Positions 44,942 to 53,891 of a stretch of 64,000 bases of DNA are shown here, piece by piece. This DNA comes from Tolypothrix campylonemoides VB511288. GTDB lineage: Bacteria > Cyanobacteriota > Cyanobacteriia > Cyanobacteriales > Nostocaceae. Where the stretch lies: NCBI GenBank assembly GCA_000828075.3, contig JXCB02000039.1, positions 45,797 through 109,796 on the forward strand, in the 5' to 3' direction. The position numbers were made by a program, and so were the translations under genes. Position 1 is the stretch's first letter; each line of letters begins with the position of its first letter. The notes beneath the pieces were generated by a model. That model made no database searches and was not told the DNA's origin. It saw only the letters and a list, made by a program, of their open reading frames with translations.

Positions 44942-45340
44942 CGTGACATCCTCCCACACCAAATCAAAGATTATGGTGTGGGCTTCCAAGAATCACTTCT
45001 TAGTTCTTCCTGCTTCACGGGTCGTGCCTAGACTTGCGTCCCCGGACAACAATACCTCCACAGGCAGCTTGACTGCGAGTCCCGCAGCTGCAAGACCTCT
45101 TTGTTCCACCACCATAGCGGCAGCAACATCGCGGTCTGTTGTATACCCACATTCATGACAGGTATGGACACGCTCAGACAGTTTCTTTTTCCCGGTATGA
45201 GTTCCACATTGAGGACAGGTTTGACTAGTTCCGTTGGGGTTTACCTTGGCAAAATACACCCCACGTTTCCAACACACACTCGAAAGAATCTCCGACACTA
45301 AACGGAGTACCGTTATAGTGCGGGACTTACGGCGGGGTAG
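44942..45340 (-). mobile_element. Remnant of an IS200/IS605-type element, right end
   Basis: Read on the minus strand, the 3' part of a tnpB gene (45340 to 44993) runs into a right end with hairpin CCCACACCA / TGGTGTGGG (44952-44981) and ends near GGATGTCAC at 44943. Left end, TnpA and the first two-thirds of TnpB are missing. The region past the TnpB stop is where the guide RNA of this family is normally made. Confidence 0.75.
44993..45298 (-). pseudogene. TnpB-like transposon nuclease, C-terminal fragment
   Basis: The frame carries the zinc ribbon CPQCGTHTGKKKLSERVHTCHECG, then TDRDVAAAMVVEQRG, where the RuvC-III aspartate lies. The open frame extends to a stop at 45341-45343 without a good start; GTG 45298 is only a convenience. 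The first RuvC parts and the DNA-binding N-terminus are absent, so it is inactive. Flanking genes belong to the hopanoid cluster. Confidence 0.8.
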
Positions 45341-45413
45341 TTAAAAAGTGTCCAAAAAAGTGTCCAATTTTTTCTTGTGGGATGGGCTTCTAGCCGGTCC
45401 TATAAACAGGGCG

Positions 45414-45628
45414 GGCAGGATGCCATTAGTGTCAACTTAAGGTGAAAACCACTATAGAACAAGCTTTTAGATATTGCCTCGTTCCCAGCCTGAGGCTGGG
45501 AATGCATAACTTGAGGCTCTGCCTCCCAATTGAGCGTTACTAGCCGCGCCCACTGCATTTCCTGCTTAGACCTGGAAACCAGATTTTAGAAGGATTTTGG
45601 CTTAAGTTGACACGCATGGCAGGATGCC
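45414..45628. other. 11-bp target duplication around a MITE
   Basis: GGCAGGATGCC occurs at 45414-45424 and again at 45618-45628, directly flanking the small element. The rejoined flanks restore a GTGGGATGGGC...GCAGGATGCCCACCCCAC palindrome of a type also present at 52856-52890, so the MITE inserted in a palindromic repeat. Confidence 0.7.
45425..45617. mobile_element. MITE-like element of 193 bp
   Basis: Ends are inverted repeats with an exact 13-bp core GTGTCAACTTAAG (45429-45441) and CTTAAGTTGACAC (45601-45613), extended to 17 bp with two mismatches. An internal hairpin TTCCCAGCCTGAGGCTGGGAA lies near 45484-45504. There is no coding frame. Target duplications flank it. Confidence 0.75.
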
Positions 45629-45655
45629 CACCCCACAAGATTGAATAATAATTAA

Positions 45656-46534
45656 TTAACCGGGCATGATATTAAAGCGGGCTTTATCAAAATTTGTCAA
45701 TTGAAAACCATTGGCAGCTAGCATTTGACTCACCCGCCCACTTAACCAGGCGGCAAGTTCGGCTTCACCTGCCCCTGGTGGACCATTTAGCGGTTCGCCA
45801 GCCATAGCCACTGCTGGATGAGAATAAATCTCCACTAAATCTGCTTCAATCTGCGGGATCAAACCTAGCAAGTATTCCTCCGTCATACAGCTAGTTTGCA
45901 GCAACCCGTAAACTCGGTCAGCAAAGCGGATGCCTTTTGATTTCAGTAAGCCTTCACCGTAGCGGCGAAGTCTACCAAACACCGCCGACCAAACCAGCTT
46001 AGTCAGTAGATCCCGACGGTTAAGCCTTAAGGTGATCCCCAATTCCTCATAAGGAAGACGGATGAACCGAATGCCGAATTCATCCGCTAAGTCAACTAGG
46101 ATACGCAGTACTACCGGATGGACGTGCATATGCAAATGCCCGTCTACATGGGAAAGGTGCAGCCCAGAGGAGCGGAATTTTTCTAGTTGGGCGCGGATTT
46201 CCTGCCGCAGTTCCTCGCGGGTTGCTCGGTTGAACTGGTAGCGCAACCCAGTTGTCGGGGGACTGTATGGAAAGTTACTTGTTGAGTCAACCAAGTGAGG
46301 AATCTGCGAGGGTGGCAGCACAGCCTGACCGCATACTAGAACCAAGTGCAGACCAACTGCTAGGTTGGGGTGAAGGCGTGCCAGTTCAACAGCTTGATCA
46401 AAGGCAGCACCCGTCACCATTAAGCTGGTACTGGTCAGGACTCCTTCTTGGTGTGCTTTGATAATCGCTTGATTCACGCCACTAGAGAATCCGAAGTCAT
46501 CACCATTGATAATGGCGAATCTCTGAGCTTGCAT
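45656..46534 (-). CDS. hpnK: Hopanoid biosynthesis deacetylase HpnK
   Basis: A 292-residue carbohydrate deacetylase of the YdjC family. HpnK removes the acetyl group from the GlcNAc that HpnI attaches to bacteriohopanetetrol. Metal-binding features are the NGDDFGFSSGVNQAI start, GLHLVLVCGQAVLP and the HLSHVDGHLHMHVHPVV segment. The product is cytoplasmic; the ATG is at 46534. It lies 6 bp after the ferritin-like gene and is the last gene of the run hpnJ-ferritin-like-hpnK. Confidence 0.9.
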   Translation of the reverse strand: MQAQRFAIINGDDFGFSSGVNQAIIKAHQEGVLTSTSLMVTGAAFDQAVELARLHPNLAVGLHLVLVCGQAVLPPSQIPHLVDSTSNFPYSPPTTGLRYQFNRATREELRQEIRAQLEKFRSSGLHLSHVDGHLHMHVHPVVLRILVDLADEFGIRFIRLPYEELGITLRLNRRDLLTKLVWSAVFGRLRRYGEGLLKSKGIRFADRVYGLLQTSCMTEEYLLGLIPQIEADLVEIYSHPAVAMAGEPLNGPPGAGEAELAAWLSGRVSQMLAANGFQLTNFDKARFNIMPG

Positions 46535-46539
46535 AGGTT

Positions 46540-47406
46540 TTAGTTTAATGGTTCGGAGAACTGGGCAGTTGGGTTGGATTGACGCCCGGGTCTAAGTTTA
46601 AGAATGCGTAAAGCAGTTGCTGCAAGTGTAGGTAGCAGTCGTGGCTGGAGTAGCTGTTGGTCAAACACGCTCATGCGTCTTGTGTTTTCTTGCAAGCAAG
46701 TAGACAAAAACAGTTCAAGAGTCAAATTATCCATAAAATTACCAGCAGCGGTCGCAGTAAAAGCCTCCTGTTTGTCCTCTTCTGACCCACTAAAGGCTTT
46801 GATTTTATCTTGAAACGCTCTGTAGTAATGCCACAGAGTATCAAATCCGCGCAACCAATTTGCCTGACGACCTTCCTGAATTTGTTGGTAAGTGACCCAA
46901 TTTACAAAGAACATAATATGCCGCGCTTCTTCGTTAAGAATGTGCTCGAAAATGTCGAATATTGCGTCAGGCATATACTTAGCTTGGCGGGCAATTTCAA
47001 ACAATCCAAAGGCTAAGAAAGAATCAAGGCATTCGCCAAAGCCAAAGTCAAGGAAGGCTGTTTTGATATTGCTAGGAACTACAGGAGAAGGAGGTTCAGA
47101 AATTTTAATGCCGTAATGGTTGATGACAAACTCAATGAGTCGAAAGTGGCGAGTTTCCTCCATTGCTTGCAGAGCGATCGCCTCTTGCAACAGGGGATCA
47201 CTAACTGTCTGGGCAAAAGCACTCACCATCGCCCCAGCATTTCGCTCTGTGCTGAGGGCTTCTTTCCAAAAGGGAACGCTTCGTATGCGTTCTAGGGCTA
47301 CGCTATCAAGAGAAGGCCAAGGAAGTTGGTGTGGCTCGAACTCTATGTGGCTTTCGATAAAGCTGCGGCAGAAGAGTTCCTTATGGTTTTCGCTGCCAAT
47401 TTTCAT
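46540..47406 (-). CDS. Ferritin-like diiron protein in the hopanoid cluster
   Basis: A 288-residue helical protein with the complete classic diiron ligand set: Glu 54 (STERN), the first ExxH at 84-87 (METTRH-like EETRH), Glu 137 (LFEIAR) and the second ExxH at 160-163 (NEEARH). Spacing matches ferritin-like oxygenases and desaturases. A C-terminal segment is rich in Arg and Pro. It lies 6 bp upstream of hpnK and about 50 bp downstream of hpnJ, so it is likely co-expressed with head-group genes. I do not know a named family member; a hydroxylation or desaturation of a hopanoid is a reasonable guess only. Confidence 0.8.
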   Translation of the reverse strand: MKIGSENHKELFCRSFIESHIEFEPHQLPWPSLDSVALERIRSVPFWKEALSTERNAGAMVSAFAQTVSDPLLQEAIALQAMEETRHFRLIEFVINHYGIKISEPPSPVVPSNIKTAFLDFGFGECLDSFLAFGLFEIARQAKYMPDAIFDIFEHILNEEARHIMFFVNWVTYQQIQEGRQANWLRGFDTLWHYYRAFQDKIKAFSGSEEDKQEAFTATAAGNFMDNLTLELFLSTCLQENTRRMSVFDQQLLQPRLLPTLAATALRILKLRPGRQSNPTAQFSEPLN

Positions 47407-47456
47407 TTTGGAATAATTTTTAGTTATTGTTGGTTGTTGGTTGGTTAGTTGTTCTA

Positions 47457-48917
47457 CTACCTAGTCACAACTGATTGTGTTTTAGCAGCCGCTTGGGTGT
47501 GGCGGTCTTTCAGGTAAGAGAAAAATTCGCGTCCTTCACGCAGGCGACGCACTAGCATCTGAGGATTAGTCAGCATTTCACCCACAATCGGAATGATGGC
47601 TTGGGGTCGGAAATAGAAGCGTCGGTACATCTGCTCGACAGCATCTTCAATCTCGGAACTGGAGAGATTCGGATATTCTAGTGTAGACATTTGAATGCCG
47701 GATGAGGCAACCAGGGAATTGTCGCTAAACCAACCATTAGTCTGAGCTTGTTGATAAAGTTCGGTTCCTGGATAAGGAGCGGCGATGGAAACTTGGATAG
47801 TATGAGGATTCACCTCGCAAGCAAAGCGAACCGTCTCCTCAATTGTTTGGCGGGTTTCGTTTGGCAAGCCGATGATGAATGTGCCGTGTACGGTGATCCC
47901 GAGTTTGTGGCAGTTGTCCATAAACTTCCGCGCCACTTCTAATTTAATGCCTTTTTTGATCCCGTCCAGAACTTGCTGATTGCCCGATTCAAATCCCACC
48001 AGCAACAGCCGCAAGCCGTTGTCACGCAGTTGCTTGAGTGTATCGTAGTCTAAGTTGGCGCGGGCGTTGCAGCTCCAAGTGAGCTTCAATCGTTTCATGT
48101 GTTGGCTGATGGCGATCGCCCGCTGCTTATCAATCGTGAAGGTGTCATCATCGAACATATATTCCTGCACTTTGTCACCAAAAATGGCTTTCGCTTCTTC
48201 CATTTCTCGCCCAACTGCTTCCGGGCTTTTGGTGCGGTACTGATGACCGCCTATCGTCTGGGGCCAAAGACAAAACGTGCATTTGGCAGGACAACCACGC
48301 CCTGTATAAAAGGAAACGTAAGGATGTAAGAGATAACCGATAAAATATTTTGTAATGTCCAAGTCACGGGCATATATAGGCAGAACGCTGGGCATTGCAT
48401 CCCAATCGTGGATAAAATCGCGTTCAGCATTGTGATGCAAGTTACCGTCTTTATCTCGGTAGCTTAGCCCCTTAATTTGATCCCAAGGTTTCCCTTGCGC
48501 CAGTTCCTGACAGGTGTAATCGAACTCGTTGCGACACACGAAGTCAATAATCGGGTTTTCGCGTAGTGTTTGCTCTGGTAAGACTGCCACATGCGCCCCA
48601 ACAAACCCAATCTGCACATCAGGGTTTTGTTCCTTAATTGCCAAAGCACACTTGGCATCATTAGCCAGCGAGGGTGTGCTGGTGTGCATGATAATCAGTT
48701 CGTAATCTTTGGCGATTTTCAGCACATCTTCCACAGTCTGATTGTGTGGAGGAGCATCTACAAGCTTGCTTCCTGGAACTAGGGCGGCGGGCTGTGCTAG
48801 CCATGTAGGATACCAGAAGGAGGTAATTTCCCGCTTGGCTTGGTATCGGGAACCTGCACCACCGTCAAACCCATCAAAGGAAGGAGGACTGAGAAAAAGG
48901 GTTTTTTTCACTAACAT
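47457..48917 (-). CDS. hpnJ: Hopanoid biosynthesis radical SAM protein HpnJ
   Basis: A 486-residue radical SAM enzyme with an N-terminal B12-binding-like domain. HpnJ contracts the glucosamine ring to the cyclitol in the bacteriohopanetetrol cyclitol ether pathway. The start SPPSFDGFDGGAGSRYQAKR is diagnostic, and the cluster motif is GRGCPAKCTFCLWPQT (Cys about 209, 213, 216). A GGAG Shine-Dalgarno precedes ATG 48917, so the 13-codon upstream extension is not used. With HpnI and HpnK it completes the IJK head-group set in one locus. Confidence 0.92.
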   Translation of the reverse strand: MLVKKTLFLSPPSFDGFDGGAGSRYQAKREITSFWYPTWLAQPAALVPGSKLVDAPPHNQTVEDVLKIAKDYELIIMHTSTPSLANDAKCALAIKEQNPDVQIGFVGAHVAVLPEQTLRENPIIDFVCRNEFDYTCQELAQGKPWDQIKGLSYRDKDGNLHHNAERDFIHDWDAMPSVLPIYARDLDITKYFIGYLLHPYVSFYTGRGCPAKCTFCLWPQTIGGHQYRTKSPEAVGREMEEAKAIFGDKVQEYMFDDDTFTIDKQRAIAISQHMKRLKLTWSCNARANLDYDTLKQLRDNGLRLLLVGFESGNQQVLDGIKKGIKLEVARKFMDNCHKLGITVHGTFIIGLPNETRQTIEETVRFACEVNPHTIQVSIAAPYPGTELYQQAQTNGWFSDNSLVASSGIQMSTLEYPNLSSSEIEDAVEQMYRRFYFRPQAIIPIVGEMLTNPQMLVRRLREGREFFSYLKDRHTQAAAKTQSVVTR

Positions 48918-49108
48918 TTCTCCTTTTGTTAAGCAAGGCAATACACTGCTTGGCAAGTTATATATAGCAGGGGACTAGGGACTGGGGACTGGGGACTGGG
49001 TGAAAAGTCTTTTTGTGTTTAGGTTTTATCATCTGTTGATGTTCTAACCACCTTGGCTGTTGCTATAAGTTCTTACTTTTCACTCTTATCGGTCAAACCT
49101 CGCTTCCA

Positions 49109-49135
49109 TTCCTCTCTCCTCGTAGGAGAGAGGAA
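49109..49135. repeat. Palindromic repeat, 11-bp stem
   Basis: TTCCTCTCTCC pairs with GGAGAGAGGAA around TCGTA. It stands 11 bp from a second palindrome of different sequence; both are of the short-dispersed kind common in cyanobacteria. Confidence 0.65.
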
Positions 49136-49146
49136 CCTTGATTTTT

Positions 49147-49171
49147 CCCCCTTCCCTACTAGGGAAGGGGG
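49147..49171. repeat. Palindromic repeat, 11-bp stem
   Basis: CCCCCTTCCCT pairs with AGGGAAGGGGG around ACT. It could stop minus-strand or plus-strand transcription, but no gene ends close by. Confidence 0.65.
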
Positions 49172-49646
49172 CTAGGGGGTTAGGTTTTTCGTGGATTTTT
49201 CCATATGGCGTGAAAAGTCAGATATAAGTTATGGCAATCTGAATCATTAGAAAAGTTGAATACTCAAGAAATGGCGTTCTTGAGCGAAAATTCAACTGCT
49301 TAATCAGTACAAAACATTACTGTGGCTGAGTATATCTTTAAATACCATCAAGAGGTTTAATGAGAAAAAAATAATTTTGCAAAACTAGTCGTTTTAGTCC
49401 TATTAAGATTTATTGTTCGGCTACCCTAGACCCTGCATCAGCTTGCCATCAGGATAGAAAGGCAAATGCTGGGTTGTTACTAAGGTACTATTTTAAAAGT
49501 GTGTGAGTAAGTGCGAGGAGCAATGTTGAGCAAAACCTCCGGAGGCTTAGTCAGACCTAAAGAAATAGAGTTTCTAGTTCATTGAGGTATGGGTGTAAGT
49601 GGACGCCCGTGGAATTCGGTAAAGGAAATGCTTGACGGCGGGTATT

Positions 49647-50468
49647 TTACCTGCTTGTGTTAGTCAACTGGTCAATGAGTGCAAGAACATCACTGCGGCT
49701 GAGTTTACTTTTGCCATTAGCCATAGCATCAAGAGTGCCATAAGCCAAAGTCAAGGGAATTTGACAAAAGTCTAAAGCAGGACCAGCAGGAAGGGCACTG
49801 GTGTAGGCATCTGCTAGCGTCAGATTGCGACGAGCATAATGATGTAGATCTTCTGCACTCCAACCCTCGGGGAAGAAGTCCACCCCACGCACCAAGTCTT
49901 CACTGTGGTTGCGGATGATATTCACCGCCTGTAAACCGCGACCAAAGCCAACTGCATGGAGACGGTTTGTCTGCGTCCCATCGTACCAAGCCCATAAATC
50001 TGAGAGCATCAAGCCAACGGCACCTGCAACTCCAAATGTGTAACGATCCAAATCGGACTCCGTACGGATTATCCAATTCGTTTCCGCCCAGTAAGCCATT
50101 CGGTCTGCCATTGCTGCAGTGGCGTCCCAAATCCGAGGTGCAATTGTTGCAGGCGCAAGTATTGCCCATTCTCGAATCCGCAGGGAAACCTCTGGTAGGA
50201 GATGTTCATGCGACTTCAAGCCTTTGTAGAAAGCATCGACGGGAAAGCCATCACCTCCTGCTTGTAATGTCAAGCTAATTGTACGTAACAGTTTTCCCTT
50301 GGTGAAGTTATCTAGGTCTGGATGGTCTTCGATTTCGTCAATAGCTCGTAAGCACAGGTATGCTGACGCTACCGCCTCTTGCAAGCCAAGTGGTAACTGA
50401 ATGATTGGGATGTAAAATGTTCGACTCGTCTCCTTAAGTATGTTTAATGCATCTCCATACAAGTCCAT
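49647..50468 (-). CDS. Squalene/phytoene synthase family protein
   Basis: A 273-residue prenyl-transferring enzyme of the squalene/phytoene synthase family (trans-isoprenyl diphosphate synthase fold). The first Asp-rich motif is YLCLRAIDEIEDHP. The second, normally DxxxD, reads NIIRNHSEDLVRGVDFFPEGW with Asn in place of the first Asp, as in a known subgroup. A GGAG lies about 10 nt before ATG 50468. Its place in a hopanoid cluster suggests squalene formation from farnesyl diphosphate, but phytoene-type or accessory activity is not excluded. No squalene-hopene cyclase gene is in the window. Confidence 0.8.
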   Translation of the reverse strand: MDLYGDALNILKETSRTFYIPIIQLPLGLQEAVASAYLCLRAIDEIEDHPDLDNFTKGKLLRTISLTLQAGGDGFPVDAFYKGLKSHEHLLPEVSLRIREWAILAPATIAPRIWDATAAMADRMAYWAETNWIIRTESDLDRYTFGVAGAVGLMLSDLWAWYDGTQTNRLHAVGFGRGLQAVNIIRNHSEDLVRGVDFFPEGWSAEDLHHYARRNLTLADAYTSALPAGPALDFCQIPLTLAYGTLDAMANGKSKLSRSDVLALIDQLTNTSR

Positions 50469-50531
50469 AAGACTGCAACTCCATTGGCTATGATTAACTT
50501 TGCTTAATATTGTTCGTGAAAAAGTAACCAC

Positions 50532-51515
50532 TTAAATCAAAAAGTTGGGATTTCGGAATTTGGGATGCTTGTCTACTCAACTGCAATTGCATCAATCCAC
50601 AGTCACGTGCCAAGCTCAACCCAACCCAACAGCCACCAACTTCTGAGTGACAAGGTAGATTCCGATTATCTATTTTCTTTAACCAAAGATAAAAACTATT
50701 CGCCAAGAACGACATCGGTTCCCACCTGTTGGACTTGTTAAGTATGGATCATATGTACTTCTTGGCTCTCACTCCTGATTTGATTGATTACCGTGCTAAT
50801 TAATACCAACACTGTACGGTTAATCTTTTGCAAGCTAGTCTCCTCTGTGTGCGATATCGCAAAATGCTATAGACCTGCATTAGTATGAAATGACGACAGT
50901 AATAAGTCAAAGTTCCCAGTAAACGCTTAGCTGTGACTTAATCACCAGAACTGTTGAGTCTGTTGATCAGCACGATCGCCTCTGTTGGGGTACTCGGTGC
51001 CATCGTAAAATAGGGGACTGCCTAAGAGGCGATCGCGTGCCTCCTAAGGGAGGAGCTTCGCTAACGCGTAGCGTGCCCGGAGGGCTCAGCGGCTCCTCTG
51101 GAGCATCGCTTTTGTGGGTCTTGTCGTTACCGTATCCAAAGCAAGCCATAGCTAGATAGAAGGTAAAGTACTTTAAAAGATATACCAGTCCTGTACCTGT
51201 TAAGTCATCATTTACAGGCTACGGCGTTTCAAGGAACGAGGAATAAGTAGGTGCAGGCGAAGCGATCGCGCGGAGCGCAGTGCCCTCATGCCCAATCGCA
51301 ATTCGGGGCACAGGCAAAGGCGCAGAGAACGCAGAGGAAGAGAGAACAGAGAGTTTTTTGCGTAAGCCCTGCATTGCTGTTGCCATTTCAAGATTGGCTA
51401 TGACATACTCATAAAGTACGGTTATTTGGTAGGATTAGTGTAATTAAAAATTCTAAAATTTCGTGTGTTAACGGGTGTTGAAAGAGAAAAGCCGATCTTG
51501 AACTAGGAATGAACA
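50532..51515. other. Gap rich in dispersed repeats
   Basis: Holds a TACGGTTA motif (50815-50822), a GC-rich HIP1-associated repeat near 51030-51110, a GGCGCAGAGAACGCAGAGG repeat near 51320, and a second motif at 51417-51424. A minus-strand frame over 50967-51149 is a repeat reading, not a gene. The last 100 bp probably hold the TPR gene promoter. Confidence 0.5.
51417..51436. promoter_or_regulatory. Putative regulatory motif TACGGTTA upstream of the TPR gene
   Basis: TACGGTTATTTGGTAGGATT resembles the ssuB-upstream copy in both the core and the GGTAGG part and lies about 80 bp before ATG 51516. Function is inferred from recurrence. Confidence 0.3.
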
Positions 51516-52766
51516 ATGCTAAAAGACGCTCAAGGACTTGAAGTTACAACAGACTCAAAAGAGACGATCGCAGCCATTGACTGTTTCATCGAACAAGCCC
51601 TCAGCTATGGTAAGGATGCTGAAGCTTGTATCTTACGAGGAATTGCCGCAGATCCAACTTGTGCATTGATTCATGCTTATGCAGCTGCTCATTACCTCTG
51701 TCAAGAAAACGCTACGGCTTGGAAGCAAGCTACACCCCATTTACAAACGGCTCAACAGCATTTAGCAAAAATCACAAAACGAGAGCGGTTATACATACAA
51801 GCGATCGCCGCTTGGGCTTCTGGAGCAATTGACTGGGCGATCGCCTTACACGAGACTCTTGCTCAAGACTTTCCCACTGACTTGATCTCAGTTCAACAGG
51901 GGCAGTATCACTACTTCTATTTGGGCGATAAAGAAAGATTGCTCAAAATTGCTGAAAAAGTTCTCAGTGCTAATTGGGAAAATCACTATCTATACGGGAT
52001 GGTAGCGTTTGGTTTGGAACAGTGTCATCGGCTGACACAAGCCGAAGCAATGGCTCGAAAGGCAACGACTCTCAATCGTCATGATCCTTGGGCGCATCAT
52101 GCTATTGCTCATGTGATGGAAACTCAAGGACGAGTGGATGAAGGCATTGCTTGGATGGAAACTCATGCTGACACTTGGCAAAACTGCAACTCTATGCTGT
52201 ATACGCACAATTGGTGGCACGTAGCGCTGTACTACTTAGAACAAGGCGACGAAGAAAAGGTGTTGACGCTGTACGATACTCACGTATGGGGACGTGCCGA
52301 AAAAGAATCTCCTAAAGACCAAGTGGGGGCGATCGCACTACTGTTACGGTTGGAGTTGCGTGGCATTGATGTAGGCGAACGTTGGCAACAGTTGAGTGGA
52401 TATCTTTTTCCGCGCCTTCACGAACACGCATTGCCGTTTCAAGACTTGCATTACGTCTATGCACTGGCAAGAGCAGGACGTAGCGAATGGTTGACGCAAA
52501 TGCAACTGAGTATGCACAAACACGCTACCACTGTCAATCCCTATTTACGTGGAAACTGGGCTGTTGTGACAATTCCGGCTACTAGAGGTATGATTGCTCA
52601 TGCAAAAGGTGACTGGTTAGAGGCGATCGCGCAACTGAAACCTGTATTACCCCTATTACATAAGATTGGTGGAAGCCACGCTCAGCGAGCTTTGTTTGAG
52701 CAACTTTATCTAGATGCTTTGTTGCGAAGTGAAAAGCACAGTAGAGTTCATTGCACAATTGCTTGA
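51516..52766 (+). CDS. TPR-repeat protein of the TTC38 family
   Basis: A 416-residue soluble protein resembling tetratricopeptide repeat protein 38, known mainly from animals and also found in many bacteria. The motifs AYAAAHYLCQENATAWKQATPHLQTAQ, RERLYIQAIAAWASGAIDWAIALHETLAQDFPTDLISVQQGQYHYFYLGD, DPWAHHAIAHVMETQGRVDEGIAWME and HNWWHVALYYLEQGD are diagnostic. It consists of helical repeats and carries no catalytic motif. ATG 51516 follows a GGAAT. It lies alone. The role is unknown; such proteins usually serve as scaffolds. Confidence 0.85.
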   Translation: MLKDAQGLEVTTDSKETIAAIDCFIEQALSYGKDAEACILRGIAADPTCALIHAYAAAHYLCQENATAWKQATPHLQTAQQHLAKITKRERLYIQAIAAWASGAIDWAIALHETLAQDFPTDLISVQQGQYHYFYLGDKERLLKIAEKVLSANWENHYLYGMVAFGLEQCHRLTQAEAMARKATTLNRHDPWAHHAIAHVMETQGRVDEGIAWMETHADTWQNCNSMLYTHNWWHVALYYLEQGDEEKVLTLYDTHVWGRAEKESPKDQVGAIALLLRLELRGIDVGERWQQLSGYLFPRLHEHALPFQDLHYVYALARAGRSEWLTQMQLSMHKHATTVNPYLRGNWAVVTIPATRGMIAHAKGDWLEAIAQLKPVLPLLHKIGGSHAQRALFEQLYLDALLRSEKHSRVHCTIA

Positions 52767-53057
52767 GACCAATATAGTTTGTCTTCACAACAGCTGTAGA
52801 GACGTAGCATAAGCTGAAAATCCTACAATTTGCACACCATCTTTTAATGAAACTCTTGTGGGGTGGGCATCTTGCCCGCCCAAATTGTGCAAATTAAATG
52901 CACAACAGCTTACTACGTCTCTACATTGGGCGGGTGAGAAATCGTAGGGTGGGCATTGCCCATAAAAGCCTATGTAATAGACATTTGAGATATTGGTGAG
53001 CAATGCCCACCTTAGCTGAAAACCGCTGTAATCTCTGGCTCATAGCCAAAGTCCTCT
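52767..53057. other. Spacer with REP-like palindromes
   Basis: The gap between two converging genes holds GTGGGGTGGGCATCTTGCCC near 52857 and a related GGGTGGGCATTGCCCATAAA near 52951. These are the palindromic units into which the MITE at 45425 also inserted. Confidence 0.6.
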
Positions 53058-53891
53058 TTAACCAAATGCCTCATACCCGTTCTTGAGACATTGATTGTAA
53101 ATATCAGCCAGTACGTTGTAATCTTCCAACTTGACTGCTGCAAAACGCTGAACTCCCACTTGTTCCATCGCGGCTTGTAGTTCTGCATCTGGCTGAAGTA
53201 AAGCAAATTGAAGCTGCTGAATCAGAGATGCACCGAGACGCTGGCTCACGACCAAAGGCGGTATAGGACAAGGTCCAAGCACTTCCACAACTTGCAGATG
53301 ATGAGATATTTCTGGAAAGTCGCGCAGTTCCTGCTCTAAGACAACACTGTCAATTGCTGCACAATCTACCAACCCGTCTGCTACCCACCTAATTGAACGC
53401 TGGTGAGAACCTGATTGTATTGCCTTGCTAAAAAAGTTTTTGGGATGTCCGCCTTGAATTAACCGGTAGCGCAGCATATTGTAGCCGCTGTTGGAACCTC
53501 GGTCATTGTAGCAGACTGTTTTAAGAGCCAAATCCTCAAAGCTTGCCAAGTTGCTGGTAGCATTCACAATCACATCTGAAAAGTAAATGGGACGGTTTTG
53601 ATAGCGCGGTGCTTGCATCACTGGAGCAACCAACGTTTGCAACTGATGTGGGACAACTTGACAATACCGAATCAAAGGTAATCCACAGATGAATGCCAGA
53701 TCCGCTTGGTCTTTTAAGAGTACGGGGTCTTCTAGTGGGTCGCATTCACCTGGATAAAGCTGTGTTTCAACTCCCAAAACCCTACCCAAATAAGCCAAAA
53801 TGGTTTCGTAGAAATTGAACCAGTTGGGAGCTAGGTAAGACACAGCCTTCATCTGAGTTAATCGAGTAACTTGCGGCTGGTGGGATGCCAT
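53058..53891 (-). CDS. PhnD-like phosphate/phosphonate-binding domain protein without signal peptide
   Basis: A 277-residue protein of the phosphonate/phosphite-type binding-protein family. Recognisable parts are SYLAPNWFNFYETILAYLGRVLG, LKDQADLAFICGLPLIRYC, DVIVNATSNLASFEDLALKTVCYNDRGSNSGYNMLRYRLI and SGSHQRSIRWVADGLVDCAAIDSVVLE. A GGAG precedes ATG 53891, and no signal peptide or lipobox is visible from that start. It may therefore be a cytoplasmic ligand-binding protein rather than a transporter part. No phn transport genes are close. A small hydrophobic ORF lies upstream on the same strand. Confidence 0.8.
   Translation of the reverse strand: MASHQPQVTRLTQMKAVSYLAPNWFNFYETILAYLGRVLGVETQLYPGECDPLEDPVLLKDQADLAFICGLPLIRYCQVVPHQLQTLVAPVMQAPRYQNRPIYFSDVIVNATSNLASFEDLALKTVCYNDRGSNSGYNMLRYRLIQGGHPKNFFSKAIQSGSHQRSIRWVADGLVDCAAIDSVVLEQELRDFPEISHHLQVVEVLGPCPIPPLVVSQRLGASLIQQLQFALLQPDAELQAAMEQVGVQRFAAVKLEDYNVLADIYNQCLKNGYEAFG

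Larger units (their letters stand above)
48957..49646. other. Gap with palindromic repeats, no gene
   Basis: The stretch holds a GGGACTGGGGACTGGGGACT run near 48970, two hairpins at 49109-49135 and 49147-49171, and a second AT-rich half. No gene is seen. It separates hpnJ from the squalene-synthase-family gene. Confidence 0.5.

Noticed and set aside
50967..51149. A 60-codon Pro-rich minus-strand frame
   Set aside because: It reads through dispersed HIP1-associated repeats.
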